A stretch of DNA of 63,753 nucleotides, taken from assembly GCF_009905535.1 (NCBI RefSeq), contig NZ_JAAALA010000024.1:1-63753 (forward strand), written 5' to 3'. A program made the translations under genes and the position numbers. The first letter of the stretch is position 1; every line of letters begins with the position of its first letter. The notes below the pieces were generated by a model. The model had not been told where the DNA came from, made no database searches, and saw only the letters and a list, made by a program, of their open reading frames with translations. This document shows, piece by piece, positions 1-9,306 of this stretch. This stretch comes from Caulobacter sp. SLTY. GTDB lineage: Bacteria; Pseudomonadota; Alphaproteobacteria; Caulobacterales; Caulobacteraceae.

Positions 1-102
1 GGGAGGCGGCGGCGCGACCGGCTCGGGCGTCGAGCAGGCCGCCAGGGTGAAGGTCAACGCCAGGGCCGCAAGCCCGGTCAGCACAGCGTGTTTCTGGATC
101 AT
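1..102 (-). CDS. Lipoprotein, N-terminal fragment (runs off the left edge)
   Basis: Only the first 34 codons are in the window. The ATG at 102 begins a peptide MIQKHAV..., with a hydrophobic stretch and a lipobox LAAC that puts the lipidated cysteine at residue 23, followed by a proline-rich segment (STPEPVAPPPP). This is the usual layout of a small bacterial lipoprotein with a flexible tether. The mature domain is outside the window, so no family can be named. A CtrA-like site lies about 75 bases upstream of the start. The lipoprotein call follows from the lipobox alone. Confidence 0.7.
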   Translation of the reverse strand, partial: MIQKHAVLTGLAALALTFTLAACSTPEPVAPPPP

Positions 103-176
103 GTGGAAAGCTTTCCCCGGAGCCCGAAGGGGCGTCAATAGCACGTCGCTCCGGGCGGGAATGTGACGATGGGGCG

Positions 177-191
177 TTAACCATACATTGA
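177..191 (+). promoter_or_regulatory. Possible CtrA binding site (TTAA-N7-TTGA)
   Basis: GTTAACCATACATTGAC contains TTAA, seven bases, then TTGA, one mismatch from the CtrA consensus TTAA-N7-TTAA of Caulobacterales. It lies upstream of the minus-strand lipoprotein gene that starts at 102. CtrA is the cell-cycle master regulator in this group; its action here is inference from a short motif. Confidence 0.35.
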
Positions 192-226
192 CGCTGGCGA
201 TAGGTCAGCGCCTGAAAATTCCCAAA

Positions 227-1165
227 TCAATCAAACAGCTTCGACACCGACTCCTCGTTGGCGATGCGTCGAATGGCCTCGCCGATCAGCGAGGCGCAGG
301 AGACCTGCCGGATCTTCGGGCATTTCAGCACGTGGTCGGGCCCTTCGATGCTGTCGGTGGTGACCACCTCGCGCATGACGGAGTCCGTGATCCGCTGGAC
401 CGCCGGGTCGGACAGCACCCCATGGGTGACATAGGCGCTGACCTCGGTGGCGCCGGCGTCGGTCAGGGCCTTGGCGGCGTTGCACAGGGTGCCGGCGGAA
501 TCGACAATGTCGTCGAACAGGATGCAGCTGCGGCCCGAGACGTCGCCGATGATGTTCATCACCTCGCTCTTGCCCGGACCCGAGCGGCGCTTGTCGACGA
601 TGGCCAGGTCGGCGCCGAGCCGGTTGGCCAGGGCCCGGGCGCGGACCACCCCGCCGACGTCGGGCGAGACGATCATCAGCTCGCTGGACTTGCGCCCGTG
701 CTGGTCGCGGATGTCCTGGGCGATCAGCGGGGCGGGCAGCAGGTTGTCGGTTGGGATGTCGAAGAAGCCCTGGATCTGGCCCGCGTGCAGATCCATGGTC
801 AGCACCCGGTCGGCCCCGGCCCTGGTGATCAGGTTGGCGACCAGCTTGGCCGAGATGGGGGTGCGGCCACCGGTTTTGCGGTCCTGGCGGGCGTAACCGA
901 AGTAGGGCACCACCGCGGTGATCCGCCGGCCCGAAGCGCGTTTCAGCGCGTCGATGCAGATCAGCAGCTCCATCAGGTTGTCGTTGGCCGGGTAGCTGGT
1001 CGACTGGATGACGAAGACATCCTCGCCGCGCACATTCTCATCGATGGTGACGAAGACCTCGTTGTCGGCGAACCGCCGCACCTGGGCCTTGGTCAGGGGC
1101 ATGTCGAGGTATTGGGCGATCGCCTCCGCCAGGGTGCGATTGGAGTTGCCAGCCAGCAGCTTCAT
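227..1165 (-). CDS. prs: Ribose-phosphate pyrophosphokinase (PRPP synthase)
   Basis: Cytoplasmic enzyme that makes 5-phosphoribosyl 1-pyrophosphate from ribose 5-phosphate and ATP, feeding purine, pyrimidine, histidine and NAD synthesis. The 312-aa product has the family's landmarks: the metal/ATP segment [18 protein letters not shown], the flexible [11 protein letters not shown] loop, and the PRPP-binding loop DDIVDSAGT. The ATG at 1165 (MKLLAGNSN) is chosen because it matches the usual N-terminus and length of class I enzymes; the frame is open 21 codons further upstream to 1228 but that extension has no family counterpart. It appears to be a single-gene unit, with no close neighbour on the same strand. 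Confidence 0.97.
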   Translation of the reverse strand: MKLLAGNSNRTLAEAIAQYLDMPLTKAQVRRFADNEVFVTIDENVRGEDVFVIQSTSYPANDNLMELLICIDALKRASGRRITAVVPYFGYARQDRKTGGRTPISAKLVANLITRAGADRVLTMDLHAGQIQGFFDIPTDNLLPAPLIAQDIRDQHGRKSSELMIVSPDVGGVVRARALANRLGADLAIVDKRRSGPGKSEVMNIIGDVSGRSCILFDDIVDSAGTLCNAAKALTDAGATEVSAYVTHGVLSDPAVQRITDSVMREVVTTDSIEGPDHVLKCPKIRQVSCASLIGEAIRRIANEESVSKLFD

Positions 1166-1240
1166 CGGACGACTCTTTGGGCGGAGGAATGTTGCGGGGT
1201 GTCTAGGGGCGCGGAGGCCCGGCGGCAAGGCGGATTCGGA

Positions 1241-1759
1241 CTAACCGAGGTCGTCGAGCGCGGGGCCGCCCAGCCAGGTCTTCCAGACGACCACAGCGGC
1301 CCAGTGGAGGAAAACGGCGGGCCAGATCGATCCGGTCCGCCAGCGGGTAACGGCGCAGGCCAGGCCGAGCAGGCCGGTGACCAGCAGGAAGTCGGGCCTG
1401 GCGAACAGCGCGCGGGCGCCGGGCAGGAAGGTGAAGCCTTCCAGCGGGTGCCAGAGGACGTAGAGCGAGGTGGAGAGGGCCATGGCAATGATCGGGCGCG
1501 CCGCCTCGTTGCGGCTGGGGACCATCAGGCCGCGAAACACGACCTCCTCGCCGATGGCCGGCACGAAGAAAACGGTCAGCAAGGTCAGGGGCAGGGCGGA
1601 CATGTTGCCTGGACCCAGGGCGTAAAGACCGGTCGACAGCCCGATGGCGGCCATAGCCAGCAAGGTTGGCGCGCCCACGATACCCGAGATCAGCCAGCCC
1701 TTCGCATCAGGCAGGGTGATCAGGCTCGACCAAAGGCGGCGTTTCAGATTGCCGATCAT
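1241..1759 (-). CDS. CPBP-family intramembrane metalloprotease
   Basis: Membrane protein of the CPBP/Abi (Rce1-like) family, 172 aa from the ATG at 1759. It carries the family's three conserved blocks: EE with a following arginine (EEVVFRG, residues 71-77), a histidine in LWHPLEG (His104) and a late histidine in FLHW (His152). Several hydrophobic helices are visible (around residues 20-45, 55-70, 90-105 and 125-155). A GTG at 1813 would add 18 residues but they are polar and have no good ribosome site in front; the ATG has GGGGGA and AGAGAAG upstream. The substrate is unknown. Bacterial members are linked to prenyl-protein-like processing or self-immunity, but nothing nearby suggests which. 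Confidence 0.8.
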   Translation of the reverse strand: MIGNLKRRLWSSLITLPDAKGWLISGIVGAPTLLAMAAIGLSTGLYALGPGNMSALPLTLLTVFFVPAIGEEVVFRGLMVPSRNEAARPIIAMALSTSLYVLWHPLEGFTFLPGARALFARPDFLLVTGLLGLACAVTRWRTGSIWPAVFLHWAAVVVWKTWLGGPALDDLG

Positions 1760-1848
1760 CTTCTCTGCGCTTTTCCCCCGGTTATGGGGGGTGCTCCGCG
1801 ACTCGCGAAACACCAGACTGTCCGCTTATCCAAGGCGGAGCGAGACCC

Positions 1849-2856
1849 ATGAGGACTTTACTGCTGGCGGGCCTGGTCGCCGCCATTCTGGCGGGTGCAG
1901 CGCCTGTCATGGCCCAGAACCCGGTCTTCGATCGCGGTGTGCAGGCCTACAAGGCAGGCGACTATCTTGCTGCGGTCGCAGCCTTCGACGAGGTCTACCG
2001 GACGAACCCGCAGCCCGTCGTGTTGCGCAATCGCGGGCTCTCCTACTTCAAGGCCAAGGATTATCGGCGGGCCATCGTCGATTTCGAGGCGCTGTCGAAA
2101 CAGACCCAACTCGCCGACGATCTGGTCATGTATGGCAACGCCCTCGACAACGGCGGTCGCTACCCCGAGGCGATCGCTGTCTATCAGAGGGCGGCTGCGC
2201 TGCCGCCCGGCGAGCTGTCCGCCTGGACGGAGATGGGCAAGGCGCACTTCCGCGCCGGCCAGTTCAGCCTGGCCGCCGACGCCCATGCCAAGGCAGCCAT
2301 CGCCAAGCCCGCTGATCCGACCGTGCAGCTGAGCCTGGGCGATGCGCTGTACAAGGCCGGCCGCTACCCCGAAGCCCTTACTGCCTACCGAGCGGCCACG
2401 CGCCTTCAGCCATCGAACAGCGCCGGGTGGCGGATGATCGGCAATACGCAACTGAAGCTGAACGACCGCGCCGGCGCGCTCGAGAGCTTCGACCGCGCCT
2501 TGGCGATCGAGCCCGGCAACTACGACAACAACATCGCCAAGGGCGTACAGCTGTACAACAGTAAGGACTATGCCGGCGCCGCCATCTACTATCGGCGCGC
2601 CACCCAGGCGCAGCCGAAGATGGCCACGGCGCATGCCTATCTCGGCGACGCGCTGCGCCTCAACAAGGATCTGGCGGGCGCCCGGCAAGCCTATGAGGCG
2701 GCGTTGGCCCTGGATGCAAAGCAGACGCTGGCGCTCAAAGGGCTGATCCCCATCCTCATCCAGACTGGGGACCCGGCGGCGGCGCGGCGCCGCATCGACC
2801 AACTTCAGCCGCTCGATGCGGAAGCAGCCGCTCGCTACAGGGCCATGCTTCTCTGA
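1849..2856 (+). CDS. Exported tetratricopeptide-repeat protein
   Basis: 335 aa with a clear signal peptide (MRTLLLAGLVAAILAGAAP, cleavage after the Ala near residue 22) followed almost entirely by tandem 34-residue TPR units, for example AYKAGDYLAAVAAFDEVY, LGDALYKAGRYPEALTAY and LGDALRLNKDLAGARQAY. TPR superhelices are protein-protein scaffolds; here the location would be periplasmic. GGAG sits eight bases before the ATG. There is no enzymatic domain and no partner gene in an operon, so the role is open. Confidence 0.85.
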   Translation: MRTLLLAGLVAAILAGAAPVMAQNPVFDRGVQAYKAGDYLAAVAAFDEVYRTNPQPVVLRNRGLSYFKAKDYRRAIVDFEALSKQTQLADDLVMYGNALDNGGRYPEAIAVYQRAAALPPGELSAWTEMGKAHFRAGQFSLAADAHAKAAIAKPADPTVQLSLGDALYKAGRYPEALTAYRAATRLQPSNSAGWRMIGNTQLKLNDRAGALESFDRALAIEPGNYDNNIAKGVQLYNSKDYAGAAIYYRRATQAQPKMATAHAYLGDALRLNKDLAGARQAYEAALALDAKQTLALKGLIPILIQTGDPAAARRRIDQLQPLDAEAAARYRAMLL

Positions 2857-2888
2857 ACTCGGCTGCGTGGCCTGTCTGGCGGGCATGG

Positions 2889-2904
2889 TTAACGGCGCGT
2901 TTAC
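2889..2904 (+). promoter_or_regulatory. CtrA-like site upstream of eipA
   Basis: GGTTAACGGCGCGTTTACC holds TTAA, seven bases, then TTTAC, one mismatch from TTAA-N7-TTAAC. It lies 67-82 bases upstream of the eipA start. In Brucella abortus, eipA is reported to be directly activated by CtrA, which makes this weak motif more believable than its sequence alone. Confidence 0.5.
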
Positions 2905-2970
2905 CTCTGCGCCGCAAACCCGTCCCAATGGCGTGGGACTCATCGCCCCGTCACGCACAGGGAGGTCCCG

Positions 2971-3579
2971 ATGAATCGCCGCAGCCTTATCGCTTCCGGT
3001 CTCGCCACCCTGGGGGCGAGCGCCTGCGCGTCCACGGGGACGAACGGCGGCTACAATGGCGCCGACCCGGGCGTCGGCCAGGAGCAGCGCAGCATCGAGA
3101 CCTACACGGTCGGCGAGATCAAGCAGCAGACCAGCGACTTCCTGGGCGTCGCGGCCGAGACCGTCGGCCAGGTGGTCGAGCGGGTGTTCCGCGACCAGGG
3201 TGAGCCCACCGCCTACATCGCCGGCGAAGAGGGCAGCGGGGCTGTGGTGGCCGGCGTCCGCTATGGCCGCGGCCTGATGTACATGAAGGACCGGCCGGAG
3301 ATGGAGGTCTTCTGGCAGGGGCCGACCATCGGCTTCGACTGGGGCGGCAATGCCAGCCGGGTGTTCACCCTCTGCTATAACCTGCATTACCCGGACATGA
3401 TCTTCCGCCGCTATCCCGGGGTCGATGGCTCGGCCTATCTGATCGGCGGGGTGGGGGTGAACTACCAGCGGGCCGACGGGATCACCCTGGCGCCGATCCG
3501 CACCGGCGTCGGCCTGCGCCTGGGCGCCAGCATCGGCTACCTGTCCTACAGCCGCGAGCGGAACGCCTTCCCGTTCTAG
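2971..3579 (+). CDS. eipA: EipA-family (DUF1134) periplasmic envelope-integrity protein
   Basis: 202 aa. The N-terminus (MNRRSLIASGLATLGASACAS) is an export signal, possibly with a lipobox-like ASAC at Cys19. The rest matches the DUF1134/EipA family: YTVGEIKQQTSDFLGVAAE, GVRYGRGLMYMK, the WQGPTIGFDWGGNASRVF block and a final VGLRLGASIGYLSYSR. In Brucella the EipA protein is a small periplasmic beta-barrel required for envelope stress resistance, with a conserved role in alphaproteobacteria. GGGAGG precedes the ATG. Its TAG stop shares the four bases CTAG with the stop of the convergent VOC gene. Confidence 0.88.
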   Translation: MNRRSLIASGLATLGASACASTGTNGGYNGADPGVGQEQRSIETYTVGEIKQQTSDFLGVAAETVGQVVERVFRDQGEPTAYIAGEEGSGAVVAGVRYGRGLMYMKDRPEMEVFWQGPTIGFDWGGNASRVFTLCYNLHYPDMIFRRYPGVDGSAYLIGGVGVNYQRADGITLAPIRTGVGLRLGASIGYLSYSRERNAFPF

Positions 3580-3950
3580 GCTGGCTGCAGCAGGTCCCAG
3601 CGGTTGCCATAGAGGTCCTCAAACACCGCCACTGACCCGTAGGCTTCGTGGCGCGGCGCCTCCAGGAACCGCACGCCGGCGGCGGTCATGGCCGCGTGGT
3701 CCCGGGCGAAGTCGTCGGTGTGCAGGAACAGGAAGACGCGGCCGCCGGCTTGATGGCCTATGGACGCTGCCTGCTGCGGCGTCGCCGCCTGGGCCAACAG
3801 CAGGGCGCAGCCGCCGCCGGGCGGCGCGGCCGTGACCCATCGCTTCCCCCCGCCTAGGTCTGCGTCGGTTATCACGAAGCCGAGCTTGTCGCGATACCAG
3901 GCGATGGCCTCGTCATAGTCGCGGACGAGGAGGGCGACATTGGCGATCAC
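3576..3950 (-). CDS. VOC-superfamily (glyoxalase/bleomycin-resistance-like) protein
   Basis: 124 aa, one vicinal-oxygen-chelate unit: beta-alpha-beta start [25 protein letters not shown] and a C-terminal [16 protein letters not shown] strand with the usual metal-side residues. The start is a GTG whose GTGA overlaps the pheT stop, so it is the last gene of the pheS-pheT block and probably translationally coupled. VOC proteins range from lyases to dioxygenases to binding proteins; the activity cannot be inferred. Confidence 0.85.
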   Translation of the reverse strand: MIANVALLVRDYDEAIAWYRDKLGFVITDADLGGGKRWVTAAPPGGGCALLLAQAATPQQAASIGHQAGGRVFLFLHTDDFARDHAAMTAAGVRFLEAPRHEAYGSVAVFEDLYGNRWDLLQPA

Positions 3951-6385
3951 GTCCTGAGCTTCGCCCCGACCTTCTCAGCCGCCGCCACGATCCGGCCCGA
4001 TAGCGCCTCGATCTCCGCGTCCGCGAGGGTCTTCTCGCGCGGCTGCACGGTGACCTCGACGGCCAGCGACTTGAAGCCCTCCGGCACCCCGGCGCCCTGG
4101 TACACGTCGAACACCCGCGCGCCGGCGATCAGCGCCTTGTCGGCGCCGGCCACGGCCTTGACCAGGTCGCCGGCCGGCTTGGCGGCATCGACCAGGAAGG
4201 CGAAGTCGCGGCTGAGCGGCATCAGGGGCGAGAGGTCGAGGGCGGAACGGGTCTTCACCGCCTTCTTCTTCGGCTCGGGGATCGCCTCGACGAAGACCTC
4301 GAAGGCCAGCATCGGGCCGGGCGCATCCATCGCCTTGAGGACGGCCGGATGCAGCTCGCCGAACTCGGCCAGCACTGCCTTGGGTCCCAGCTGCAGCCGG
4401 GCCGAGCGGCCGGGGTGGAACCAGGGGGAGGCCGAGCCCTGCGCCGTCTGCAGGTTGGCGACCGGCGCGCCCAATTCTTCCAGCAGAGCGAGCAGGTCGC
4501 CCTTCAGCGTGAACAGGTCCTCGGACGCGCGCTTGGCCCAGTCGCGCGGGGCGTGGGGGGCCAGCAGGGCGGCGATGACCATCCGTTGGTCCTGGGGCTG
4601 ATCGCCGCCGAACACCGGGCCGATCTCGAACAGGGCCACGTCGGCGAAACCGCGCCGCGCATTGCGGGCGGCCGCCTCGATCAGGTTGGGCAGGATCGAG
4701 GGCCGCATGCAATCCAGCTCGGCCGCGATCGGATTGGCCAGGACGAGCTCGTCCGCCCCGCCGCCGAACAGCCTGGCCGTTTCGCGGGCGGTGAAGCTCC
4801 AGGTGACGGCTTCGGCATAGCCGCTGGCCGCCAGGAAGCGGCGGGCGGCGCGGGCGCGGGCCTGGCGGGCGGTCAGCACGCCGCCCACCGCGCGGGGCGT
4901 CTCCGGCAGCGGGGTCGAGGGCAGGGCGCCATAGCCGGCGATGCGGGCCACTTCCTCGACCAGGTCGGCCTTGCCCTCGACGTCGCGCCGCCAGGTCGGC
5001 GGGGTGACGCTCAGGGCGGGCGCGGTTCCCTCGACGGTGAATCCGAGGGCGCGGAGGATTTCGATGGTCTTGTCGGTGGGAATGTCGAGGCCTGACAGCG
5101 CGCGGACATAGGCCGGGTCGAAGGCGAAGGCTTCCGGCGGGGCAGGGGCCTGGCCAGCCACCGCCACCTCCGACGGCTCGCCGCCACACAGCTCCAGGAT
5201 CAGGGCCGTAGCCAGCTCCAGGCCGGGAACCACCGACTGGGGATCGACCGTGCGGGCGAAGCGGTATTGGGCGTCGCTGGTGATGCCGGTCGTGCGTCCA
5301 GTCTGGGCGGTGCGGATGGGGTCGAACCAGGCGCACTCGACGAAGACGTCGGTGGTGGTTTCCGAACAGCCGGTGCTCTCGCCGCCCATGACGCCGCCGA
5401 GGCCGATGGGCCGCTCGCCGTTGGCATCGGCAATGACGCTCATCTCGGGGGTGAGGTCGTAGGTCTTGCCGTCCAGGGCGATCAGCTGCTCGTCCTTGTG
5501 GGGCGCGGGGGTGGGGGTGTCGGCGCCGGTCGGCTCGGCCGGGCCGCGGCCCAGGCGGGCGGTGATCACATCGCCGACCATCAGGGCGCGGTCATAGACG
5601 TGCAGCGGCCGGGCGCGGTCGTAGCTGATCAGGTTGGTGACATCGACCAGGGCGTTGATCGGCCGCAGACCGATGGCCCGCAGCCGGTCTTGCAGCCACT
5701 GGGGCGAGGGGCCGTTCCTGACGCCCCGGATCAGCCGGCCGGCGAACACCGGGCAAGCCTCGCCGTCCACCTCGATGCGGATCGGGCAGGGGAACTGGCC
5801 GGCCACTGGTTCGACGGTGGGGGTCTTGAGCCTGCCCACGCCGGCGGCGGCCAGGTCGCGGGCGATGCCGGCGACGCCCAGCCAGTCGGGGCGATTGGGG
5901 GTGACCTCGAAATCGATCACCGCCTCCAGGCCGAGCGCTTCCACGGCGGGCGTACCGACCGCGAGGCTGTCCGGCAGCTCCATGATGCCGTCGCTCTCCT
6001 CGGCCGCTTCCAGCTCGGAAGCCGAGCAGAGCATGCCGTTGGAGACCACGCCCCGCACCGGCTTCTCGACCAGGGTGACGCCCAGTCCCGGCACATAGGC
6101 GCCGATCGGCGCGTAGATGGTTGTCAGGCCGGCCCGCGCGTTGGGGGCGCCGCAGACGATCTCCTTGCGGCCATCGACCGTGTCCACCTGGCAGACGCGC
6201 AGGCGGTCGGCGTTGGGGTGCTGCTCAGCCGAGGCGATCTTGGCGACCGTGAAGGGGGCGAGCTTGGCCGCCGGGTCGTGGACATCCTCGACCTCGAGGC
6301 CGGCCATGGTCATGGCGTCGACGATCTCCTGGACCGTCGCGTCGGTCTCCAGATGGTCCTTCAGCCAGGAAAGGGTGAACTTCAT
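3947..6385 (-). CDS. pheT: Phenylalanine-tRNA ligase, beta subunit
   Basis: 812 aa, normal for the long bacterial PheT. The order of domains is complete: N-terminal catalytic-like entry ([18 protein letters not shown]), EMAP-type tRNA-binding domain (about residues 40-150, with [20 protein letters not shown]), B3/B4 editing region (about 210-390), B5 (about 400-480, [20 protein letters not shown]), catalytic-like core, and the C-terminal anticodon-binding FDX-ACB domain beginning near [15 protein letters not shown]. With PheS it forms the alpha2-beta2 enzyme that charges tRNA-Phe. It starts four bases inside the preceding small gene (ATGA overlap) and overlaps the following VOC gene by four bases. 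Confidence 0.97.
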   Translation of the reverse strand: MKFTLSWLKDHLETDATVQEIVDAMTMAGLEVEDVHDPAAKLAPFTVAKIASAEQHPNADRLRVCQVDTVDGRKEIVCGAPNARAGLTTIYAPIGAYVPGLGVTLVEKPVRGVVSNGMLCSASELEAAEESDGIMELPDSLAVGTPAVEALGLEAVIDFEVTPNRPDWLGVAGIARDLAAAGVGRLKTPTVEPVAGQFPCPIRIEVDGEACPVFAGRLIRGVRNGPSPQWLQDRLRAIGLRPINALVDVTNLISYDRARPLHVYDRALMVGDVITARLGRGPAEPTGADTPTPAPHKDEQLIALDGKTYDLTPEMSVIADANGERPIGLGGVMGGESTGCSETTTDVFVECAWFDPIRTAQTGRTTGITSDAQYRFARTVDPQSVVPGLELATALILELCGGEPSEVAVAGQAPAPPEAFAFDPAYVRALSGLDIPTDKTIEILRALGFTVEGTAPALSVTPPTWRRDVEGKADLVEEVARIAGYGALPSTPLPETPRAVGGVLTARQARARAARRFLAASGYAEAVTWSFTARETARLFGGGADELVLANPIAAELDCMRPSILPNLIEAAARNARRGFADVALFEIGPVFGGDQPQDQRMVIAALLAPHAPRDWAKRASEDLFTLKGDLLALLEELGAPVANLQTAQGSASPWFHPGRSARLQLGPKAVLAEFGELHPAVLKAMDAPGPMLAFEVFVEAIPEPKKKAVKTRSALDLSPLMPLSRDFAFLVDAAKPAGDLVKAVAGADKALIAGARVFDVYQGAGVPEGFKSLAVEVTVQPREKTLADAEIEALSGRIVAAAEKVGAKLRT

Positions 6386-6774
6386 TGCAAGGGCCCTCCG
6401 AGGGCCAGGATCTGGTTCAGGAAAGCATCGCCGCCGGTGTAGCCGACGGCGAAGAACTGGCCGCCCTCGAAGGTGCAGTCACGGACCGGGATGGCCCCGA
6501 CCACGCCGTTGGGCGAGGCGGGCCTGAGCACCAGGGTGCGGATGTCGCCGCCGGCGAATCCGAAGTCGACGGCGCTGAACTGGCACCCGCCGACCACCAG
6601 CATCACCGCCGGACCCTCGATCCGGCAGTTGCGAAAGCTGACCCCGACGATGGCGCTCTGGCCGATGCGCAGCCGGGCGCGATGCAGATCGACCAGTGAC
6701 AGGGCGACATTCTCGAAATGATCGGCGGTCAGGTCTTCGGCGATGGTCCAGCCCGTTTGGCTTTGATCGGTCAT
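6382..6774 (-). CDS. Protein of unknown function, second of a tandem paralogous pair inside pheST
   Basis: 130 aa, not recognised. Conserved blocks shared with its upstream neighbour are SLVDLxRAR, a [16 protein letters not shown] segment, GDIRxLxLRPAS, a VIGAIPV-like stretch, and a C-terminal VGYTGxDxFLxQxLALG. The short alternating polar/hydrophobic turns with repeated small residues resemble a right-handed beta-helix or pentapeptide-type fold, but this is only an impression. No signal peptide or membrane segment is visible. It overlaps both the upstream paralogue and pheT by ATGA, so all four genes are probably translated from one message. Confidence 0.8.
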   Translation of the reverse strand: MTDQSQTGWTIAEDLTADHFENVALSLVDLHRARLRIGQSAIVGVSFRNCRIEGPAVMLVVGGCQFSAVDFGFAGGDIRTLVLRPASPNGVVGAIPVRDCTFEGGQFFAVGYTGGDAFLNQILALGGPLQ

Positions 6775-7169
6775 CCGTTCTGCTTTCCAAGCGCGAGGAG
6801 TTGGTCGAGGAAATGGTCGGCCCCGGTGTAGCCGACACCGACAAAGGCGCAGCGGGTGAAGCTGCAGCTGTCGACCGGAATGGCCCCGATCACCGCCGAC
6901 TGCGACGCGGGCCGCAGGATCAGGTTGCGGATGTCGCCGGAAGGGTTGCCGAAGTCGCTGCCCTCAAACTGACAGCCGAGCACCAGCATCACCGCCGGCC
7001 CTTCGATGCGGCAATCGGTGAAGGTGACCCCTTTCACCACCCGTTCGCCCTTGGCCATGCGGGCGCGGAGCAGGTCGACCAGGGATACCGCCTGCCTGTC
7101 GTAGGCGGCCTGTTCAAAGTCGGTGGCGCGGGTGACGCCGGCGGGCAGGGGACCGTAGAATTCGGTCAT
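6771..7169 (-). CDS. Protein of unknown function, first of a tandem paralogous pair inside pheST
   Basis: 132 aa, not recognised. Most of its length from SLVDLLRARMAKG onwards aligns without large gaps to the next gene, sharing [23 protein letters not shown] and GVGYTGADHFLDQLLALG; the first 25 residues differ. It starts 42 bases after the pheS stop and ends in an ATGA overlap with its paralogue. The duplication is local and recent enough to align by eye. Being held between the two subunits of an essential synthetase suggests shared expression, but no functional link is shown by the sequence. Confidence 0.8.
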   Translation of the reverse strand: MTEFYGPLPAGVTRATDFEQAAYDRQAVSLVDLLRARMAKGERVVKGVTFTDCRIEGPAVMLVLGCQFEGSDFGNPSGDIRNLILRPASQSAVIGAIPVDSCSFTRCAFVGVGYTGADHFLDQLLALGKQNG

Positions 7170-7211
7170 GGGGCGGTCTCCGAGAGAGTCTCGATCAGGT
7201 TGATGCGGCGG

Positions 7212-8324
7212 TCAGCTCAGGCCCGAAACCGGGTTGGGCGCCTGAAAGCCGCTGAAGCCGTAGTGGGCCAGCCAGCGGGTGTCGCTGGAGAACATGTCGC
7301 GCAGGTCCGGGATGCCGTACTTGAGCATGCCCAGGCGATCCACGCCCATGCCGAAGGCGAAGCCCTGATAGACGTCCGGGTCGATGCCGCAGTGGCGCAG
7401 GACGTTGGGATGGACCATCCCGCAGCCCAGAATCTCCAGCCAGTCGCTGCCCGTGCCGATCTTCAGTTCGCCGCCGCTGCGGTCGCAGCCCACATCCATC
7501 TCCGCCGAGGGCTCGGTGAAGGGGAAGTGGTGGGGGCGGAAGCGGGTGGTCACGGCGTCGGTCTCGAAGAACCGGGCGATGAAGGTCTCCAGGGTCCACT
7601 TCAGGTGGCCCATGTGGATGCCCTTGTCGATCACCAGCCCCTCGACCTGATGGAACATCGGGGTGTGGGTGGCGTCGCTGTCCATCCGATAGGTGCGGCC
7701 GGGCACGACGATGCGGATCGGCGGCTCCTGGCCGGCCGCGATCCAGGGCGCGGGCGGGGCGGTGTTGCCCCTGCGCATGGCGCGCACCTGCACCGGGCTG
7801 GTGTGGGTGCGAAGGAGTTTGCGCTCCCCGTCCGGGCCCGGGTTGAAGAAGAAGGTGTCGTGCATCTCCCGCGCCGGGTGCTTGGGCGGGAAGTTGAGGG
7901 CAGTGAAGTTGTGGAAGTCGTCCTCGATGTCGGGGCCTTCGGCGACCGCGAAGCCCATCTCGGCGAAGATGGCGACCATCTCATCCATGGTCTGCATGGT
8001 GGGGTGGACGCTGCCCTTGCGGCGGGGCGGCGCGGGCAGGGTCAGGTCCAGGCTCTCGCGCGCCAGTCGGGCGTCGAGCTCGGCCGTCTCCAGGGCGGCC
8101 TTGCGCTCTGCGATCGATCCGGCCACGGCGTCGCGCAGCTGGTTGATCGCCGGGCCCTTCTCCTTGCGCTCCTCGGGGCTCATGGCGCCGAGGGTCTTGA
8201 GCAGGGCGGAGACGGAGCCGGACTTGCCGAGGGCGGCCACGCGGATGGCTTCCAGCGTCGCGGCGTCGGGCGCGGCGGCGATCTGGGCGGTCAGGTCGGA
8301 CTGAAGTGCGGTCAGGTCGGTCAT
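7212..8324 (-). CDS. pheS: Phenylalanine-tRNA ligase, alpha subunit
   Basis: 370 aa catalytic subunit. The first 90 residues form the coiled-coil arm that contacts tRNA; then come the class II motifs: motif 2 around [19 protein letters not shown] and motif 3 [20 protein letters not shown], with the [10 protein letters not shown] segment between. It pairs with PheT encoded 0.8 kb downstream on the same strand. Only 40 bases separate it from the preceding deacetylase gene, with no visible terminator between, so it may be transcribed from further upstream. Confidence 0.97.
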   Translation of the reverse strand: MTDLTALQSDLTAQIAAAPDAATLEAIRVAALGKSGSVSALLKTLGAMSPEERKEKGPAINQLRDAVAGSIAERKAALETAELDARLARESLDLTLPAPPRRKGSVHPTMQTMDEMVAIFAEMGFAVAEGPDIEDDFHNFTALNFPPKHPAREMHDTFFFNPGPDGERKLLRTHTSPVQVRAMRRGNTAPPAPWIAAGQEPPIRIVVPGRTYRMDSDATHTPMFHQVEGLVIDKGIHMGHLKWTLETFIARFFETDAVTTRFRPHHFPFTEPSAEMDVGCDRSGGELKIGTGSDWLEILGCGMVHPNVLRHCGIDPDVYQGFAFGMGVDRLGMLKYGIPDLRDMFSSDTRWLAHYGFSGFQAPNPVSGLS

Positions 8325-8364
8325 GGCGGGCTTCGTCTAGCGATGTTGGTTCGGTTCGTCACGG

Positions 8365-9306
8365 TCAGAGCGCCTTGTAGGCGGTCATGACCCACTCGGG
8401 CGGGTCCGGTTCCCAGCGCACAGGGCGGCCCTGGGCCTGCGTCCAGCGGTGCAGCCAGGAGACGCCGTTCTTCTTCACCCAGGTCTCGGGCAGGGCGTAG
8501 ACGGGATCCTTCAACGCCTCGCCGAGCGGCACGAAGCGATAGCCGCGCGCCAGGTAGAGGGCGTGGATCTTCGGATACCAGTCGCGGTTCAGGCTGTTGG
8601 CGTGCAGCAGCAACACCTGCGCCGGATCGCGGCCGACGGTCAACTCGGCGCTGTAGGGCTCGAAGTGATCCAGCACCGTGGTCATGTGGGTGACGTAGGC
8701 CTCGCCGATCTTCTGCATCTGGGCCTTGTCGCGGGCCGCCTCGGCCTTGCGGTAGAGGGCGGCGAACATCCAGTCGTTGTTGTCGATGGTCACCGGGGCG
8801 ACGGTGTAGCCGCGGGCCTTCAGCCCTTCGGCCATGACCGCCTTCTTCTCCGGCGTCTCGCCGGTGAAGAGGAAGGGGTGGCGGAACCAGCGCAGGGTCT
8901 TGCCGCGCCGCTTCAGTGCGGCGGCGGTGTAGGGCGCGCCGGCGTCGACATCCGCCAGCCAGGCCTCGGCGGTGATCCTGTGGATATTCGGATGGGTGGC
9001 GGTGTGGTTGCCCAGGTCGATGCCGGCGGCCAGCCAGGCATCGAGAATGCTCGGCAGCAGGGTGGCCCGCTGCGCCTCGCAGACCTTGTGTTCGTTGACG
9101 AAAGCGGTGGCGCGGGTCTTCAGCGGCTTCAACATGGCCAGGAAGTCGCGGGTCAGCGCCATGGCCTGGGCCGGGTCGCACAGCTGGGCGTCGGCGGCCT
9201 GGTAGGGCAGGTCGTCGAAGGTGACCGCGACCTTGCGGGTCTGGGCCAGGGCCGGCGTCGCGACCAGCAGGGCGGCGATCACCGCCAGGAGGAGGCGCAG
9301 GCTCAT
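8365..9306 (-). CDS. Exported polysaccharide deacetylase (NodB-type)
   Basis: 313 aa from the ATG at 9306. The signal peptide is MSLRLLLAVIAALLVATPALA. The NodB domain follows directly: motif 1 VAVTFDDLPY, motif 2 HTATHPN (metal-binding HxxxH), motif 3 FRHPFLF, and a late LLLHANSLN. Family members remove N- or O-acetyl groups from peptidoglycan, chitin-like or exopolysaccharide substrates in the periplasm. The frame is open upstream to 9684, but that part is antisense-like shadow of the DUF1905 gene; the ATGA overlap with that gene fixes the start. Confidence 0.9.
   Translation of the reverse strand: MSLRLLLAVIAALLVATPALAQTRKVAVTFDDLPYQAADAQLCDPAQAMALTRDFLAMLKPLKTRATAFVNEHKVCEAQRATLLPSILDAWLAAGIDLGNHTATHPNIHRITAEAWLADVDAGAPYTAAALKRRGKTLRWFRHPFLFTGETPEKKAVMAEGLKARGYTVAPVTIDNNDWMFAALYRKAEAARDKAQMQKIGEAYVTHMTTVLDHFEPYSAELTVGRDPAQVLLLHANSLNRDWYPKIHALYLARGYRFVPLGEALKDPVYALPETWVKKNGVSWLHRWTQAQGRPVRWEPDPPEWVMTAYKAL

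Noticed and set aside
188..1852. A 554-codon plus-strand frame opposite prs and the CPBP gene
   Set aside because: Gly/Asp/Ala/Val-rich shadow with no domain; both opposite genes are clear family members.
1858..3387. A 509-codon minus-strand frame opposite the TPR and eipA genes
   Set aside because: Shadow composition, no recognisable domain, and it spans two unrelated real genes and the gap between them.
5267..6442. A 391-codon plus-strand frame opposite pheT
   Set aside because: Antisense shadow of a complete pheT; no motifs.
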